Below are positions 27,480-37,774 of a stretch of DNA of 57,476 nucleotides, piece by piece. Each line of letters opens with the position of its first letter. Position 1 is the stretch's first letter. The notes under the pieces were generated by a model. It searched no databases. It was not told the origin of the DNA and saw only the letters and a list, made by a program, of their open reading frames with translations. The translations under genes were made by a program, and so were the position numbers. The stretch is from Streptantibioticus rubrisoli (GTDB taxonomy: Bacteria > Actinomycetota > Actinomycetes > Streptomycetales > Streptomycetaceae), in the NCBI RefSeq assembly GCF_024436055.1, contig NZ_JANFNH010000048.1, positions 1 to 57,476 on the forward strand, written 5' to 3'.

Positions 27480-27563
27480 TCAGCCGCAGGACCCTCCGCA
27501 CTGGCACGGTCCGCCCGACTGGCATCCGCAGGTGCAACCGGGACCGCACGAACATCCACTCAT
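27480..27563 (-). CDS. 27-residue Cys-rich metallothionein-like peptide
   Basis: A short minus-strand ORF with 8 Cys in 27 residues, at positions 4, 6, 10, 12, 14, 20, 22 and 26, otherwise Gly, Ser, Pro and Gln. The pattern is C-x-C, C-x-C-x-C, C-x-C and a final C, with no aromatic residue, as in metallothioneins that bind Zn, Cu or Cd in thiolate clusters. GAGGAGGG lies 7-8 nt before the ATG at 27563, and a strong hairpin follows the stop, so expression looks real. No metal-sensor gene is adjacent. I cannot assign it to a named metallothionein family. Confidence 0.72.
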   Translation of the reverse strand: MSGCSCGPGCTCGCQSGGPCQCGGSCG

Positions 27564-27703
27564 CAACACCCTCCTCGGCGTGGCGCCTGAGCTACGTGTC
27601 CAACACACGTACTGGCGCTCAGTGAACGCTCGTACCCCCCGGCGCATCAAGGGCGCGTGGCGGCACGTTTCGCAAAGCGCCGCCCGCGCCTCGCGCCGCC
27701 GGG

Positions 27704-28387
27704 TCAGGACCCGTCCGCCGCGGAGGACGGCGACGAGGTCAGTTCGTCGGCGTGCTCACCGGTCACCAGATAGACGACCCGGTTCGCCACCGACACCGCG
27801 TGGTCGGCGAACCGCTCGTAGAACCGCCCGCACAGCGTCACGTCCACGGCCGTCTCGATGCCGTGCTGCCAGCGGTCGTCCAGCAGGTGCTGGAAGAGGG
27901 CGCGGTGCAGCTCGTCCATGCGGTCGTCGTCCGTCTCCAGCTGCAAGGCGGCGTCCACGTCCTTCGAGACGATCACCTCGGCGGCCTTCGCCATCAGCCG
28001 CTGCGCCAGCTGGCCCATCTCCAGCACCGTGCTGTGCAGGTCCCGCGGCACCGCGGACTGCGGGTAGCGCAGCCGGGCCAGCTTGGCGACGTGCCGGGCG
28101 AGGTCGCCGGACCGCTCCAGGTCCGCGCTCATCCGCAGGGATGTGACGACTATGCGCAGGTCGGTGGCGACCGGTTGCTGCCGGGCGAGCAGGTCGATGG
28201 CCCGGTTCTCCAGGTCCCGCTGGAGGTCGTCCACCCGCTCGTCGGAGGCGATCACGCTCTCCGCGAGCTTGAGGTCCGCGTCCAGCAGCGCCGTGGTGGC
28301 CCGCCCGATCGCGGAGCCGACGAGCCGGGCCATCTCGACCAGTCCGTCGCCGATCGAGTCCAGCTCCTCGTGGTAGGCGTCCCGCAT
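27704..28387 (-). CDS. phoU: phosphate transport/signalling regulator PhoU
   Basis: A 227-residue all-helical PhoU protein, two three-helix bundles, each with a metal-cluster motif of the E/D-x3-D type (RMSADLERSGDLARHVAK and GRFYERFADHAVSVANR). It is thought to link phosphate supply to the sensor kinase PhoR. Start ATG 28387 follows AGAGGAAG. It is divergent from phoR-phoP and shares the PHO-box region with them, as in S. coelicolor. Confidence 0.94.
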   Translation of the reverse strand: MRDAYHEELDSIGDGLVEMARLVGSAIGRATTALLDADLKLAESVIASDERVDDLQRDLENRAIDLLARQQPVATDLRIVVTSLRMSADLERSGDLARHVAKLARLRYPQSAVPRDLHSTVLEMGQLAQRLMAKAAEVIVSKDVDAALQLETDDDRMDELHRALFQHLLDDRWQHGIETAVDVTLCGRFYERFADHAVSVANRVVYLVTGEHADELTSSPSSAADGS

Positions 28388-28476
28388 CAGTCTTCCTCTC
28401 TTGCAGCCGCGCGCCCGTATGGCGGTACGAGTCTCGGCCACCAACCGTGCTTCGTACACGCGTCCCGGCCGGACAC

Positions 28477-28509
28477 CCAGAATGAACCAGCCACGACACC
28501 ACGGTGAAC
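28477..28509 (-). promoter_or_regulatory. PHO box (PhoP-binding direct repeats)
   Basis: On the minus strand, three 11-nt units read GTTCACCGTGG, TGTCGTGGCTG, GTTCATTCTGG (28509-28477). The first and third match the GTTCACC consensus, spaced exactly 22 nt. It lies between the divergent phoU and phoR-phoP genes, where PhoP controls both in S. coelicolor. Confidence 0.8.
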
Positions 28510-28583
28510 TCTTGGCAACGAGTGTTCGAGGCGGCCCTCGGAAGGCTGTGGACCAGTCATTCCGCCCGCCTAATCTGGACGAC

Positions 28584-30062
28584 ATGGACGTCAACGCGGC
28601 GATCGCCGCAGCCAGCGCCGTCGGAGGGGTGTGCACCGGCGCCGCCGCCGTGCTGGCCTTCCGCTGGAGCGAGCGCGAGCAGGCGCGTCCGACCCGTACC
28701 TCGCTGCACACCGAAGCGGTCCTGCCGCCGGGTGTGGACACCGTCCTGTCCGTGCTGCGCTCCTCCGCGGTGGTGCTGGACGAGGGCGACACGGTTGTCA
28801 AGGCCAGCTCGGCCGCGTATGCGCTGGGCCTGGTCAGGGGCGGACGGCTGGCCGTCGACCAGATGCTCCAGATGGCCAGGGAGACCCGGCGGGACGGCGA
28901 GATACGGCAGATCGAGCTGGACCTGCCGCGCCGCAGCGGACGCGGCGAGCCGCTGGCGGTCTCCGCCCGGGTCGCGCCGCTCGGCTCCCGCCTGGTGCTG
29001 CTGCTGGTCGAGGACCTGACGGAGGCCCGCAGGATCGAGGCGGTGCGCCGGGACTTCGTGGCCAACGTCAGCCATGAGCTGAAGACCCCGGTGGGCGCGC
29101 TCTCCCTGCTCTCCGAGGCCGTGATGGACGCCGCCGACGACCCGGAGGCGGTCAACCGCTTCGCGGGCCGGATGCAGGTCGAGGCCACCCGGCTGACCAG
29201 CCTGGTCCAGGAGATCATCGACCTGTCCCGGGTGCAGAACGACGACCCGCTCGAGGACGCCGAGCCGGTCGCGGTGGACGACCTGGTCGCCGAGGCCATC
29301 GACCGCTGCCGCCACCCGGCCAACGCCAAGCAGATAACCATGGCCACCGCGGGCGCGCCCGACCTGTACGTCTGGGGCCACCGTGGCCAGCTCGCCGCGG
29401 CGCTCGGCAACCTGGTGGAGAACGCGGTCAACTACAGCCCGGCCCGTACCCGGGTCGGCATCGCCGGGCGCCGGGTAACGGCACCCGGGGGAGGGGGCAC
29501 CTCCCAGGCCGGAGGCTCTGGGGGACTGATCGAGATCTCCGTGACCGACCAGGGCATGGGCATCTCCCAGGCCGACCGGGAGCGGATCTTCGAGCGGTTC
29601 TACCGCGTCGACCCGGCGCGCTCGCGGGCCACCGGAGGCACCGGTCTCGGCCTGTCGATCGTCAAGCACGTGGCGGCCTCGCACGGCGGGGAGGTCACCG
29701 TGTGGAGCGCCGAGGGCCAGGGCTCCACGTTCACCCTCCGGCTGCCGGAGGCCGCGAGCGCCCGGCCCTCGGAACCCCGCTCCGGCGACCACCGCACCCC
29801 CGACCCCCGTACCGCCGCCGCGGGCACCCCGGACGCCGACGCCCCGCACGGCGCCGGTGACCGGGACGCGGGTGCCCCGCACGGAGCGGGTGCCCCGCAT
29901 GACCCCGGTGACCGGCACGCGGGCGCCCCGGACCGGGACCCCGGCACCGACGCGGACGCCGCCGGGCATCCCATACCGCCGCCCTACGAGGCGTACGCGG
30001 CCACTACCCCGACCCCGATCCCAGCAACAACCCCCCATACTGCCCCGGAGGTCCTTCCGTGA
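28584..30062 (+). CDS. phoR: phosphate sensor histidine kinase PhoR
   Basis: A 492-residue sensor kinase of the SenX3/PhoR type. A short N-terminal membrane helix (4-24), a PAS-like sensor region (about 45-150), the dimerisation/phosphoacceptor H-box NVSHELKTPVGAL with H164, then N, G1, F and G2 boxes (NLVENAVNYSP, DQGMGIS, GTGLGLSIVK). Residues 395-492 are a long Pro/His/Ala/Asp-rich tail with repeated GDRDAGAPHGAG-type units, longer than usual. TAATCT lies 7 nt before ATG 28584. The stop overlaps the phoP start by 4 bp. Confidence 0.94.
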   Translation: MDVNAAIAAASAVGGVCTGAAAVLAFRWSEREQARPTRTSLHTEAVLPPGVDTVLSVLRSSAVVLDEGDTVVKASSAAYALGLVRGGRLAVDQMLQMARETRRDGEIRQIELDLPRRSGRGEPLAVSARVAPLGSRLVLLLVEDLTEARRIEAVRRDFVANVSHELKTPVGALSLLSEAVMDAADDPEAVNRFAGRMQVEATRLTSLVQEIIDLSRVQNDDPLEDAEPVAVDDLVAEAIDRCRHPANAKQITMATAGAPDLYVWGHRGQLAAALGNLVENAVNYSPARTRVGIAGRRVTAPGGGGTSQAGGSGGLIEISVTDQGMGISQADRERIFERFYRVDPARSRATGGTGLGLSIVKHVAASHGGEVTVWSAEGQGSTFTLRLPEAASARPSEPRSGDHRTPDPRTAAAGTPDADAPHGAGDRDAGAPHGAGAPHDPGDRHAGAPDRDPGTDADAAGHPIPPPYEAYAATTPTPIPATTPHTAPEVLP

Positions 30063-30739
30063 CCCGAGTGCTCGTTGTCGAGGACGAGGAATCGTTCAGC
30101 GACGCACTGTCGTACATGCTCCGCAAGGAAGGCTTCGAGGTGGCGGTCGCGGCCACCGGGCCGGACGGCCTTGAGGAGTTCGAGCGCAACGGCGCCGACC
30201 TGGTGCTGCTCGACCTGATGCTGCCCGGCCTGCCCGGCACCGAGGTCTGCCGCCAGCTGCGCAACAAGTCCAACGTCCCGGTGATCATGGTCACCGCCAA
30301 GGACAGCGAGATCGACAAGGTCGTCGGGCTGGAGATAGGAGCCGACGACTACGTGACCAAGCCGTTCTCCTCACGCGAACTGGTCGCCCGGATCCGCGCC
30401 GTGCTGCGCCGCCAGGGTGAGCCGGAGGAGGTCACCCCGGCGGCCCTGGAGGCCGGGCCGGTCCGGATGGACGTCGACCGGCACGTGGTCACGGTCTCCG
30501 GCGGCAAGGTCGACCTTCCGCTCAAGGAGTTCGACCTGCTGGAGATGCTGCTGCGCAACGCGGGCCGGGTGCTCACCCGGATGCAGCTCATCGACCGTGT
30601 CTGGGGCGCCGACTACGTCGGTGACACCAAGACCCTCGATGTGCACGTCAAGCGACTGCGCGCCAAGATCGAGCCGGACCCGGGCGCGCCGCGCTACCTG
30701 GTGACGGTCCGCGGCCTCGGCTACAAGTTCGAGCCGTAA
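30059..30739 (+). CDS. phoP: phosphate response regulator PhoP
   Basis: A 226-residue OmpR/PhoB-family response regulator, the partner of PhoR. The receiver has the acidic pocket E8/D9, phosphoacceptor D52 in LLDLMLPG and the Lys in VTAKDSE; the winged-helix DNA-binding domain (about 130-226) ends VTVRGLGYKFEP. In Streptomyces it activates phosphate scavenging genes and represses many antibiotic clusters. It starts with GTG overlapping the phoR stop and is closed by a perfect hairpin at 30760-30793. Confidence 0.96.
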   Translation: MTRVLVVEDEESFSDALSYMLRKEGFEVAVAATGPDGLEEFERNGADLVLLDLMLPGLPGTEVCRQLRNKSNVPVIMVTAKDSEIDKVVGLEIGADDYVTKPFSSRELVARIRAVLRRQGEPEEVTPAALEAGPVRMDVDRHVVTVSGGKVDLPLKEFDLLEMLLRNAGRVLTRMQLIDRVWGADYVGDTKTLDVHVKRLRAKIEPDPGAPRYLVTVRGLGYKFEP

Positions 30740-30759
30740 ACCACGGCGGCTGAACGCTT

Positions 30760-30793
30760 AGGGGGCGCCCGGAGTGGTCCGGGCGCCCCCTTG
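30760..30793. terminator. terminator after phoP
   Basis: AGGGGGCGCCCGGA (30760-30773) pairs with TCCGGGCGCCCCCTT (30778-30792), a 14-bp stem with a short loop, then TTG. It also lies at the 3' end of the convergent lipoprotein gene. Confidence 0.85.
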
Positions 30794-30809
30794 TGCGTCT
30801 GTGCGCGGG

Positions 30810-31472
30810 TCAGCGCAGCGGCGTCTCAGAAGCGCTGGGGCTGACGGACTCACCCGGCGTGCCCGGCTTGCCCGAGGTGCCCGGTTTGGCCGAGGCCGGG
30901 GCCGAGGCCGAGCCGGACGGGTGGGCCGAGGGCGCGCCGGAGGCCGGGGTCGACGGGGTCACCTCGACGCCCGGACCGAACGGCTGGAAGTAGTGCGTGG
31001 CCGGGGTGACCTGCGGGGAGAGGGTCACCTGGCCGGTGCTGCTGAAGTTGAACACGGTGCTCTGGAAGTTGCCGAGCACGATGCCCTGGCTGCTGGACAG
31101 CATGGCGGTCGGGTTGCCGCTGCCGCCGAGCGTGACCGAGCCGTTCGCCGGAATGGTGATCGAACCGCTCTTGCCGTCCGCGCCGGTGAGCTTCACCTGC
31201 TGCGCGGCGCCCTCGACGGTGATCCCGGTCAGCTGCTCCGGGCTGCTGCCGTTGTTGAAGATGCGAGCGGTGACCGTGGCCGGTCCCGTGCCGTTCGGCT
31301 CGGTGATGATGAACGCGTTCTGGACCTTGAGGTTGCCCACGGACGTGGCGGCGGAATTCGGCTGGACCTGCAGGGTCTGCGAGTCGCTACCGGCCCCGCA
31401 GGCGGCGGCGAACGGGGCGACGGTCAGGGCGAGGACGGCGGCGACAGCGCCGCGTCGAAGGCTGCGGCTCAC
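30810..31472 (-). CDS. DUF461-like secreted lipoprotein
   Basis: A 220-residue protein with a lipoprotein signal peptide (residues 1-25, lipobox FAAAC), a beta-sandwich domain (about 30-165) and a Pro/Ser/Ala-rich C-terminal tail. The domain resembles the copper chaperone PCu(A)C / DUF461 group, although no Met/His copper motif is obvious. It is GTG-started with AAGGAG upstream and is convergent to phoP. Attached to the outer face of the membrane. Function unknown. Confidence 0.75.
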   Translation of the reverse strand: MSRSLRRGAVAAVLALTVAPFAAACGAGSDSQTLQVQPNSAATSVGNLKVQNAFIITEPNGTGPATVTARIFNNGSSPEQLTGITVEGAAQQVKLTGADGKSGSITIPANGSVTLGGSGNPTAMLSSSQGIVLGNFQSTVFNFSSTGQVTLSPQVTPATHYFQPFGPGVEVTPSTPASGAPSAHPSGSASAPASAKPGTSGKPGTPGESVSPSASETPLR

Positions 31473-32327
31473 GGCGGCGGCATCTCCTTGGACGACTTGG
31501 ACGAGTACGGCGGCGAGCTTCGGCGGCCGTCGCGGTGCCCGGTGGCGCCGTGTAAAGCCGCACTAAGGATCTTCCAGCGCGCTTAGGTTACCGAGCCGTC
31601 CTCGCGGGGCCGCACCCGGCCACCCCCTCGCGGTTCCGGCTCACCCACGCGGCGGTTGAACCAGGGCCGGTAACCACGTTCGACGGCGGCCCTCACCACG
31701 TTCGACGGCCCGCCCTCCGCGGACCCGTACGGCGTTCGGTCCACCGCCGGTGGGGCGGCTCGCGGGGGGCTCGGCGGGAAGAGGGGTTCGCGCGGGAATG
31801 CTTCCGGCGATTCCGGAGGGTGATTGCGGCGCTTGTCCGGGCGGATCTCCTGCGCTTGTCCCGCACTTGAAGATCAATCCGAAGATCAATCCGAAGATCG
31901 ATTCCGTCGATTGTCCTACTGGACCGGTTATCGGAATCTGTCCAAATGTGGATCACCCCCGGGAGCGCTAATTCGCCATTTCGTGCGGGGGGCGTTGTGT
32001 GGGAGGTGTGAAGGGGGCCGGGAACGGCCCGAACCGGTCCGAGGTTCGGTGTCCGATCTCCGAACGGAGTAGCGGAAGTGCACTCATGAGTGGGTGGCAA
32101 AACGGGACGAAACGCCCCTCGATCGGGACTTCCGAGCGCGTGACGTGTGTGTTTCATCTCGCCCGCGCAGCCGCTCCGACCTGCGGATACCTGCCCAGAA
32201 CCGTTCCCTCCAGCACGATCCGGCCGCACTTGTCAAGCCCTGAGATATGCCCTGACCTGCGAAAACGCCATTCAGATGAGGCCGTTCCCGTGTTACCCTG
32301 GATAGCCACGGAAGGGGTACCTGTCAC
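31473..32327. other. 855-bp regulatory region before carD with tandem repeats
   Basis: No gene is supported. It contains a repeated ACCACGTTCGACGGC (31671-31685 and 31697-31711) and three tandem 12-bp GAAGATCAATCC-type units at 31868-31905, with AT-richer DNA around 31860-31980. Near carD, TACCCT at 32294-32299 is a -10 candidate and GAAGGGG at 32311-32317 the ribosome site. Confidence 0.45.
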
Positions 32328-32810
32328 ATGACGTTCAAGGTTGGCGACACCGTGGTCTATCCCCATCACGGGGCCGCGCTGATCGAGGCCATCGAAACTC
32401 GCCAGATCAAAGGCGTGGACAAGACCTACTTGGTGCTCAAGGTCGCCCAGGGCGACTTGACGGTACGTGTGCCCGCGGACAATGCGGAGTTCGTCGGCGT
32501 ACGCGACGTGGTCGGTCAGGACGGGCTGGATCGGGTCTTCGAGGTGCTGCGCGCGCCGTACACCGAGGAGCCCACCAACTGGTCCCGTCGCTATAAGGCA
32601 AATCTGGAGAAGCTCGCCTCCGGCGATGTCATCAAGGTCGCTGAAGTCGTGCGTGACCTGTGGCGTCGTGAGCGGGAGCGCGGGCTGTCGGCCGGTGAGA
32701 AGAGGATGCTCGCCAAGGCCCGCCAGATCCTCGTCAGCGAACTCGCGCTGGCCGAGAACACCAACGAGGACAAGGCCGAAGCGCTCCTCGACGAAGTTCT
32801 CGCGTCCTGA
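32328..32810 (+). CDS. carD: CarD-family RNA polymerase-binding regulator
   Basis: A 160-residue protein: an N-terminal Tudor-like domain that binds the RNA polymerase beta subunit (1-60, [19 protein letters not shown]) and a C-terminal helical domain that contacts DNA. The conserved Trp in [13 protein letters not shown] wedges into the upstream edge of the transcription bubble and stabilises open complexes, especially at rRNA promoters. Essential in mycobacteria. It is followed by a strong hairpin (32818-32857). Confidence 0.96.
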   Translation: MTFKVGDTVVYPHHGAALIEAIETRQIKGVDKTYLVLKVAQGDLTVRVPADNAEFVGVRDVVGQDGLDRVFEVLRAPYTEEPTNWSRRYKANLEKLASGDVIKVAEVVRDLWRRERERGLSAGEKRMLAKARQILVSELALAENTNEDKAEALLDEVLAS

Positions 32811-32817
32811 TGTGAAT

Positions 32818-32857
32818 ATGCCGCGGTGCCCGGTCGCGTAGCCGGGCGCTGCGGCAT
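32818..32857. terminator. terminator after carD
   Basis: ATGCCGC-GGTGCCCGG at 32818-32833 pairs with CCGGGCGCT-GCGGCAT at 32842-32857 (15 of 16 pairs counting a wobble), followed by GTTTGT. Confidence 0.8.
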
Positions 32858-32878
32858 GTTTGTCAGCCCGCCGCCGCT

Positions 32879-32962
32879 GCCCGGCATTCAGGCGTAATTC
32901 GTCAGTCCACCGTGGCCCGGCATCCGGGCGTAAGACGTGCCCGGCTTCCGGGCATAAGGCAT
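32879..32962. repeat. three imperfect 24-bp repeats downstream of carD
   Basis: Units starting GCCCGGC at 32879, 32915 and 32939 each read about GCCCGGCATCCGGGCGTAAG with small changes, and each unit contains an internal CCCGG..CCGGG dyad. They lie in the 340 bp between carD and ispD, which otherwise shows no gene. Confidence 0.6.
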
Positions 32963-33150
32963 ACGGCGACATCTGGCATGCTGAGCGCGTACGTGCGACG
33001 CGCGGCCCGACCGCGCGCCGTACGTGCCGGGCCCGGGCAGCCTGACCCCGCGCCAGCGGGGGTGTGCCACTGCGGCTTCACGGAAGGGGTCCGCGGTGAC
33101 ACCGTGCCCGGCACGTTGAGGCGATACCCAACTCGGCCAAGGACGCAAAC

Positions 33151-33915
33151 CTGACTCCCACCCCGCTGCCCGCGACCCCGCCCGCGCCGCGAGCGGTCGC
33201 GGCCGTCATCCCCGCCGCCGGACGAGGCGTCCGGCTCGGTCCCGGCGCGCCCAAGGCGCTGCGCACCCTCGGCGGCATCCCGATCCTGGTGCACGCCGTA
33301 CGGGCGCTCATCCGCGCCCGCGAGGTCTCCCTGGTCGTGGTGGTCGCCCCGGCGGACGGCGTGGCCGAGGTGCGCGGCCTGCTGGGCACCCACGGCCTGC
33401 CCGAGTCCAAGGAGATAAAGGTCGTCGCGGGCGGCGACACCCGCCAGGACTCGGTACGCCTCGGCCTTGCCGCCCTCCCCGACGACATCGACGTCGTCCT
33501 GGTGCACGACGCCGCCCGACCGCTGGTGCCGGTCGAGACGGTGGACGCGGTCGCCGCCGCGGTACGCGCCGGAGCCCCCGCCGTGGTGCCCGCGCTCCCG
33601 CTGGCCGACACCGTCAAGGAGGTCGTCCCCGACCCGGGCGGCCGCCCTGAACAGGTGGTCGGCACGCCCGATCGGGCCCGGCTGCGCGCGGTGCAGACGC
33701 CGCAGGGGTTCCGCCGCGAGGTGCTCGCCGAGGCGCACGAGAAGATCGCGTCCGACGGCGAGGGCGCCACCGACGACGCCGGGATGGTCGAGCGGCTCGG
33801 TGTCGAGGTCGTGGTGGTACAGGGCCACGAGGAAGCGTTCAAGATCACCAGGCCGCTGGACCTGGTACTCGCCGAGGCGGTGCTCGCCCGCCGGAGGGCC
33901 AGCGATGTCTTCTGA
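33151..33915 (+). CDS. ispD: 2-C-methyl-D-erythritol 4-phosphate cytidylyltransferase
   Basis: A protein of about 254 residues that makes CDP-ME in the non-mevalonate isoprenoid pathway. The nucleotide-binding signature [24 protein letters not shown] and [10 protein letters not shown] are intact. The required N-terminus begins near 33190, yet the frame has no ATG, GTG or TTG between the stop at 33097-33099 and that point. The best start is CTG 33151, which has AAGGA at 33139-33143, 7 nt upstream. The next GTG (33289) would remove the catalytic Arg/Lys loop and cannot be right. It overlaps ispF by 11 bp. Confidence 0.9.
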   Translation: MTPTPLPATPPAPRAVAAVIPAAGRGVRLGPGAPKALRTLGGIPILVHAVRALIRAREVSLVVVVAPADGVAEVRGLLGTHGLPESKEIKVVAGGDTRQDSVRLGLAALPDDIDVVLVHDAARPLVPVETVDAVAAAVRAGAPAVVPALPLADTVKEVVPDPGGRPEQVVGTPDRARLRAVQTPQGFRREVLAEAHEKIASDGEGATDDAGMVERLGVEVVVVQGHEEAFKITRPLDLVLAEAVLARRRASDVF

Positions 33916-34399
33916 CGCTCCCGTGATCCCGCGCATCGGGGTCGGCACCGATGTGCACGCCTTCGAGGCGGGTCGTGAGCTGTGGGTCGGCGGACTGCGC
34001 TGGGACGGCGAGCCCTACGGCCTGGCCGGTCACTCCGACGCCGACGTGGCCGCCCACGCCGCCTGCGACGCGCTGTTCTCGGCGGCCGGGGTCGGTGACC
34101 TCGGCGCGCACTTCGGCACCGACCGTCCGCAGTGGGCGGGCGCCTCCGGGGTGACGCTGCTGACCGAGGCGGCGCGCATCGTCCGCGCGGCGGGCTACGA
34201 GATCGGCAACGTGGCCATCCAGGTCATCGGCGTCCGGCCGAAGATCGGCAAGCGCCGCGACGAGGCGCAGCGCACGCTGTCCGCCGCGGTCGGCGCCCCC
34301 GTCTCCATCAGCGGCACCACGACCGACGGGCTGGGCCTGACCGGCCGCGGCGAGGGCCTGGCCGCCATCGCCACCGCCCTGGTGGTGGCGCGCGCCTGA
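33905..34399 (+). CDS. ispF: 2-C-methyl-D-erythritol 2,4-cyclodiphosphate synthase
   Basis: A 164-residue enzyme that cyclises CDP-ME 2-phosphate to MEcPP. The metal-site D16-x-H18 is in GTDVHAF and the third ligand His in [25 protein letters not shown] and [14 protein letters not shown] complete the family picture. ATG 33905 overlaps the end of ispD by 11 bp, so the two are translationally coupled. Trimeric, cytoplasmic. Confidence 0.95.
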   Translation: MSSDAPVIPRIGVGTDVHAFEAGRELWVGGLRWDGEPYGLAGHSDADVAAHAACDALFSAAGVGDLGAHFGTDRPQWAGASGVTLLTEAARIVRAAGYEIGNVAIQVIGVRPKIGKRRDEAQRTLSAAVGAPVSISGTTTDGLGLTGRGEGLAAIATALVVARA

Positions 34400-34512
34400 C
34401 ATCCGGTCAGCGGTGCGCCCGTACGGGTGCGGAACGGCGCCCGCGCCGCTTCGTACTGGTACGCCGGGGTAGGTACACAACGGCCCGACGTACCACGCCA
34501 GAAGGGACCGCC

Positions 34513-34917
34513 ATGGCAGCCGTACTCTCCGACGACCTGAAAAAGCTCCTCGACAGCCCGGTCTTCGTCATCCTCGCGACCATCCAGCCGGACGGCAGCC
34601 CGCAGGTCTCCCCGGTGTGGTGCAAGCGCGACGGTGACGACGTGCTGATCTCCACCACCATCGGCCGCCGCAAGGAGAAGAACATGCGGCGCGACCCCCG
34701 GGTGACCGTCCTCGTGCAGCCGTTCGATGAGCCGTACACGTACGCCGAGATCCGCGGCGAAGCCCTGCTGACCACCGAGGGCGGGCCGGAACTGATCGAG
34801 GAACTGTCCCGCAAGTACACCGGCAAGCCGTACGCCGAGTTCAACCCGGCGTCCGCGGAGGACGCCCAGCGGGTCGTGGTCCGCATCACGCCGCGCAAGG
34901 TCGTGGGAAGCATCTGA
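34513..34917 (+). CDS. PPOX-class F420-dependent oxidoreductase
   Basis: A 134-residue split-barrel flavin/deazaflavin (F420) binding protein of the PNPOx-like family: LDSPVFVILATIQPDGSPQVSPVW is broken here only by my shortening (start at about residue 14), followed by STTIGRRKEKNMRRDPRV, the usual cofactor phosphate-binding strand. Such proteins reduce varied substrates with F420H2 or simply sequester it. ATG 34513 has GAAGGGA upstream. Substrate unknown. Confidence 0.82.
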   Translation: MAAVLSDDLKKLLDSPVFVILATIQPDGSPQVSPVWCKRDGDDVLISTTIGRRKEKNMRRDPRVTVLVQPFDEPYTYAEIRGEALLTTEGGPELIEELSRKYTGKPYAEFNPASAEDAQRVVVRITPRKVVGSI

Positions 34918-34924
34918 ACAGGGA

Positions 34925-35027
34925 GGGCGCGAACGCGCCCGCCGCCCTCAAAGGTGGGCGCTTACGCGCCCGCTGTCACGCCCACCGCCGCCCTCAAACG
35001 AGGGCGTTTACGCGCCCGCTATCACAT
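34925..35027. repeat. three consecutive GGGCGC-NNAC-GCGCCC hairpins before cysS
   Basis: Three short hairpins with stem GGGCGC/GCGCCC (third one GGGCGT) and loops GAAC, TTAC, TTAC follow each other; the last two lie in a 46-bp direct repeat (34940-34985 and 34986-35027) beginning CGCCGCCCTCAAA. They could terminate the F420 gene transcript or act on the cysS promoter. Confidence 0.6.
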
Positions 35028-35089
35028 TTGTGTGTCCGCGTGGTCCTATGGACGCAGGGCACCCCGTCGCGCCCACTACCCTTGTTGCC

Positions 35090-36484
<1,395 letters not shown>

Positions 36485-36606
36485 GCGGTCACCGCACCCA
36501 CCGCACCGCGGACCCGAACGGTTCCGCAGCGGGGCTCGGGGGCGTAGTGCCCCCGAGATCCACCCCGCCCCCATGTTTTGGCTCGAAGAAGAAGTGAAGG
36601 TGCCCC

Positions 36607-37572
36607 ATGGCCGGGAACAGCCAGCGACGTAACCGCCGCACCACGTCCAAGAAGGGCGCCCAGGTCGGAAGCGGCGGTCAGCGGCGCCGTGGGCTGGAGG
36701 GCAAGGGCCCGACCCCGCCCGCGGAGATGCGCAAGGGCCACGCCAAGCAGCGCGCCGCGCAGGCCAAGGCCAAGCGGGCCGCCACCGCCCAGCGGCGCGC
36801 GGCCGGCGGCAAGGGCGGCAAGTCCGCGTCCGAACTGGTCGTCGGGCGCAACCCGGTGGTCGAGGCGCTGCGCGCCGACATCCCGGCGACGGCGCTCTAC
36901 GTCCAGCAGTTCATCGACAACGACGAACGCGTCCGCGAAGCCCTCAAGCTCGCCACCGAACGCGGCATCCCGCTGATGGAGGCGCCGCGTCCGGAGCTGG
37001 ACCGGATGACCAACGGGATCAACCACCAGGGTCTGGCGATGCAGATCCCGCCGTACGACTACGCGCACCCCGACGACCTGACGGCCGCCGCCGACGACCA
37101 GGCAGAGGCCCCGATGATCGTCGCGCTCGACGGCGTGACCGACCCGCGCAACCTGGGTGCCGTGGTGCGTTCGGTGGCCGCCTTCGGCGGGCACGGCGTG
37201 GTGGTGCCGGAGCGCCGCGCGGCGGGCATGACCGCGGGCGCGTGGAAGACCTCGGCGGGCACCGCGGCGCGCGTTCCGGTGGCGCGGGCCACCAATCTCA
37301 CCCGGACGCTGGAGGCCTACCAGAAGGCGGGTCTGATGGTGGTCGGCCTGGCCGCCGACGGCGATGTCGAGCTGACCGAGCTGGAGGCGCTGGACGGCCC
37401 GGTGGTGATCGTGGTCGGCAGCGAGGGCAAGGGCCTGTCCCGCCTGGTCGGCGAGACCTGCGACCTGCGGGTGCGGATCCCGATGCCGGGCGGCGCGGCC
37501 GAGTCGCTGAACGCCGGTGTCGCGGCGGGCGTCGTGCTGTACGAGGCGGCCCGCCGCCGGGCGCGGGCCTAA
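36607..37572 (+). CDS. rlmB: 23S rRNA (guanosine-2'-O)-methyltransferase RlmB (TrmH/SpoU family)
   Basis: A 321-residue SPOUT methyltransferase. Residues 1-75 are a basic, Arg/Lys/Gln-rich extension, typical of actinobacterial RlmB; 80-155 is the SpoU substrate-binding domain ([13 protein letters not shown]), and 165-321 the knotted catalytic domain with [35 protein letters not shown] and [18 protein letters not shown]. It methylates G2251 (E. coli numbering) in the P loop. It follows cysS by about 120 bp in the usual actinobacterial order. Confidence 0.93.
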   Translation: MAGNSQRRNRRTTSKKGAQVGSGGQRRRGLEGKGPTPPAEMRKGHAKQRAAQAKAKRAATAQRRAAGGKGGKSASELVVGRNPVVEALRADIPATALYVQQFIDNDERVREALKLATERGIPLMEAPRPELDRMTNGINHQGLAMQIPPYDYAHPDDLTAAADDQAEAPMIVALDGVTDPRNLGAVVRSVAAFGGHGVVVPERRAAGMTAGAWKTSAGTAARVPVARATNLTRTLEAYQKAGLMVVGLAADGDVELTELEALDGPVVIVVGSEGKGLSRLVGETCDLRVRIPMPGGAAESLNAGVAAGVVLYEAARRRARA

Positions 37573-37613
37573 GCGGCCCTGGGGATGCCGGGCACGTTTC
37601 CGCGTCGCCCGGT
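37573..37613. repeat. copy of the 23.3 kb terminator left arm
   Basis: GCGGCCCTGGGGATGCCGGG and the next 21 bp match 23343-23383 at 36 of 41 positions. The matching right arm that makes a hairpin at 23.4 kb is missing here, so this is only half of the element. Confidence 0.6.
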
Positions 37614-37774
37614 ACGGCACAGGTTTGGCGGCGGCGCGGTCGGTTAATGCGACGGCCGCCTTGAGCGCCGTCGCCAACGCCCGCCCAAGATCGGGTATTT
37701 GACTGGAACTTTGACGGGCCTCGGACACCGCGGCCGTCGTCAGGCAGTGTCCAAACCGGGCGTCACTCGGTTAG

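Noticed and set aside
25259-27625. 788-codon open frame on the plus strand
   Set aside because: It is antisense to gpmA's end, the antiporter and the metallothionein-like gene, has no recognisable domain, and has the Gly/Arg-rich composition of GC-rich shadow frames.
31693-32229. 178-codon minus-strand frame in the carD upstream region
   Set aside because: Its codon use is poor, the tandem repeats run through it, and it has no family resemblance.
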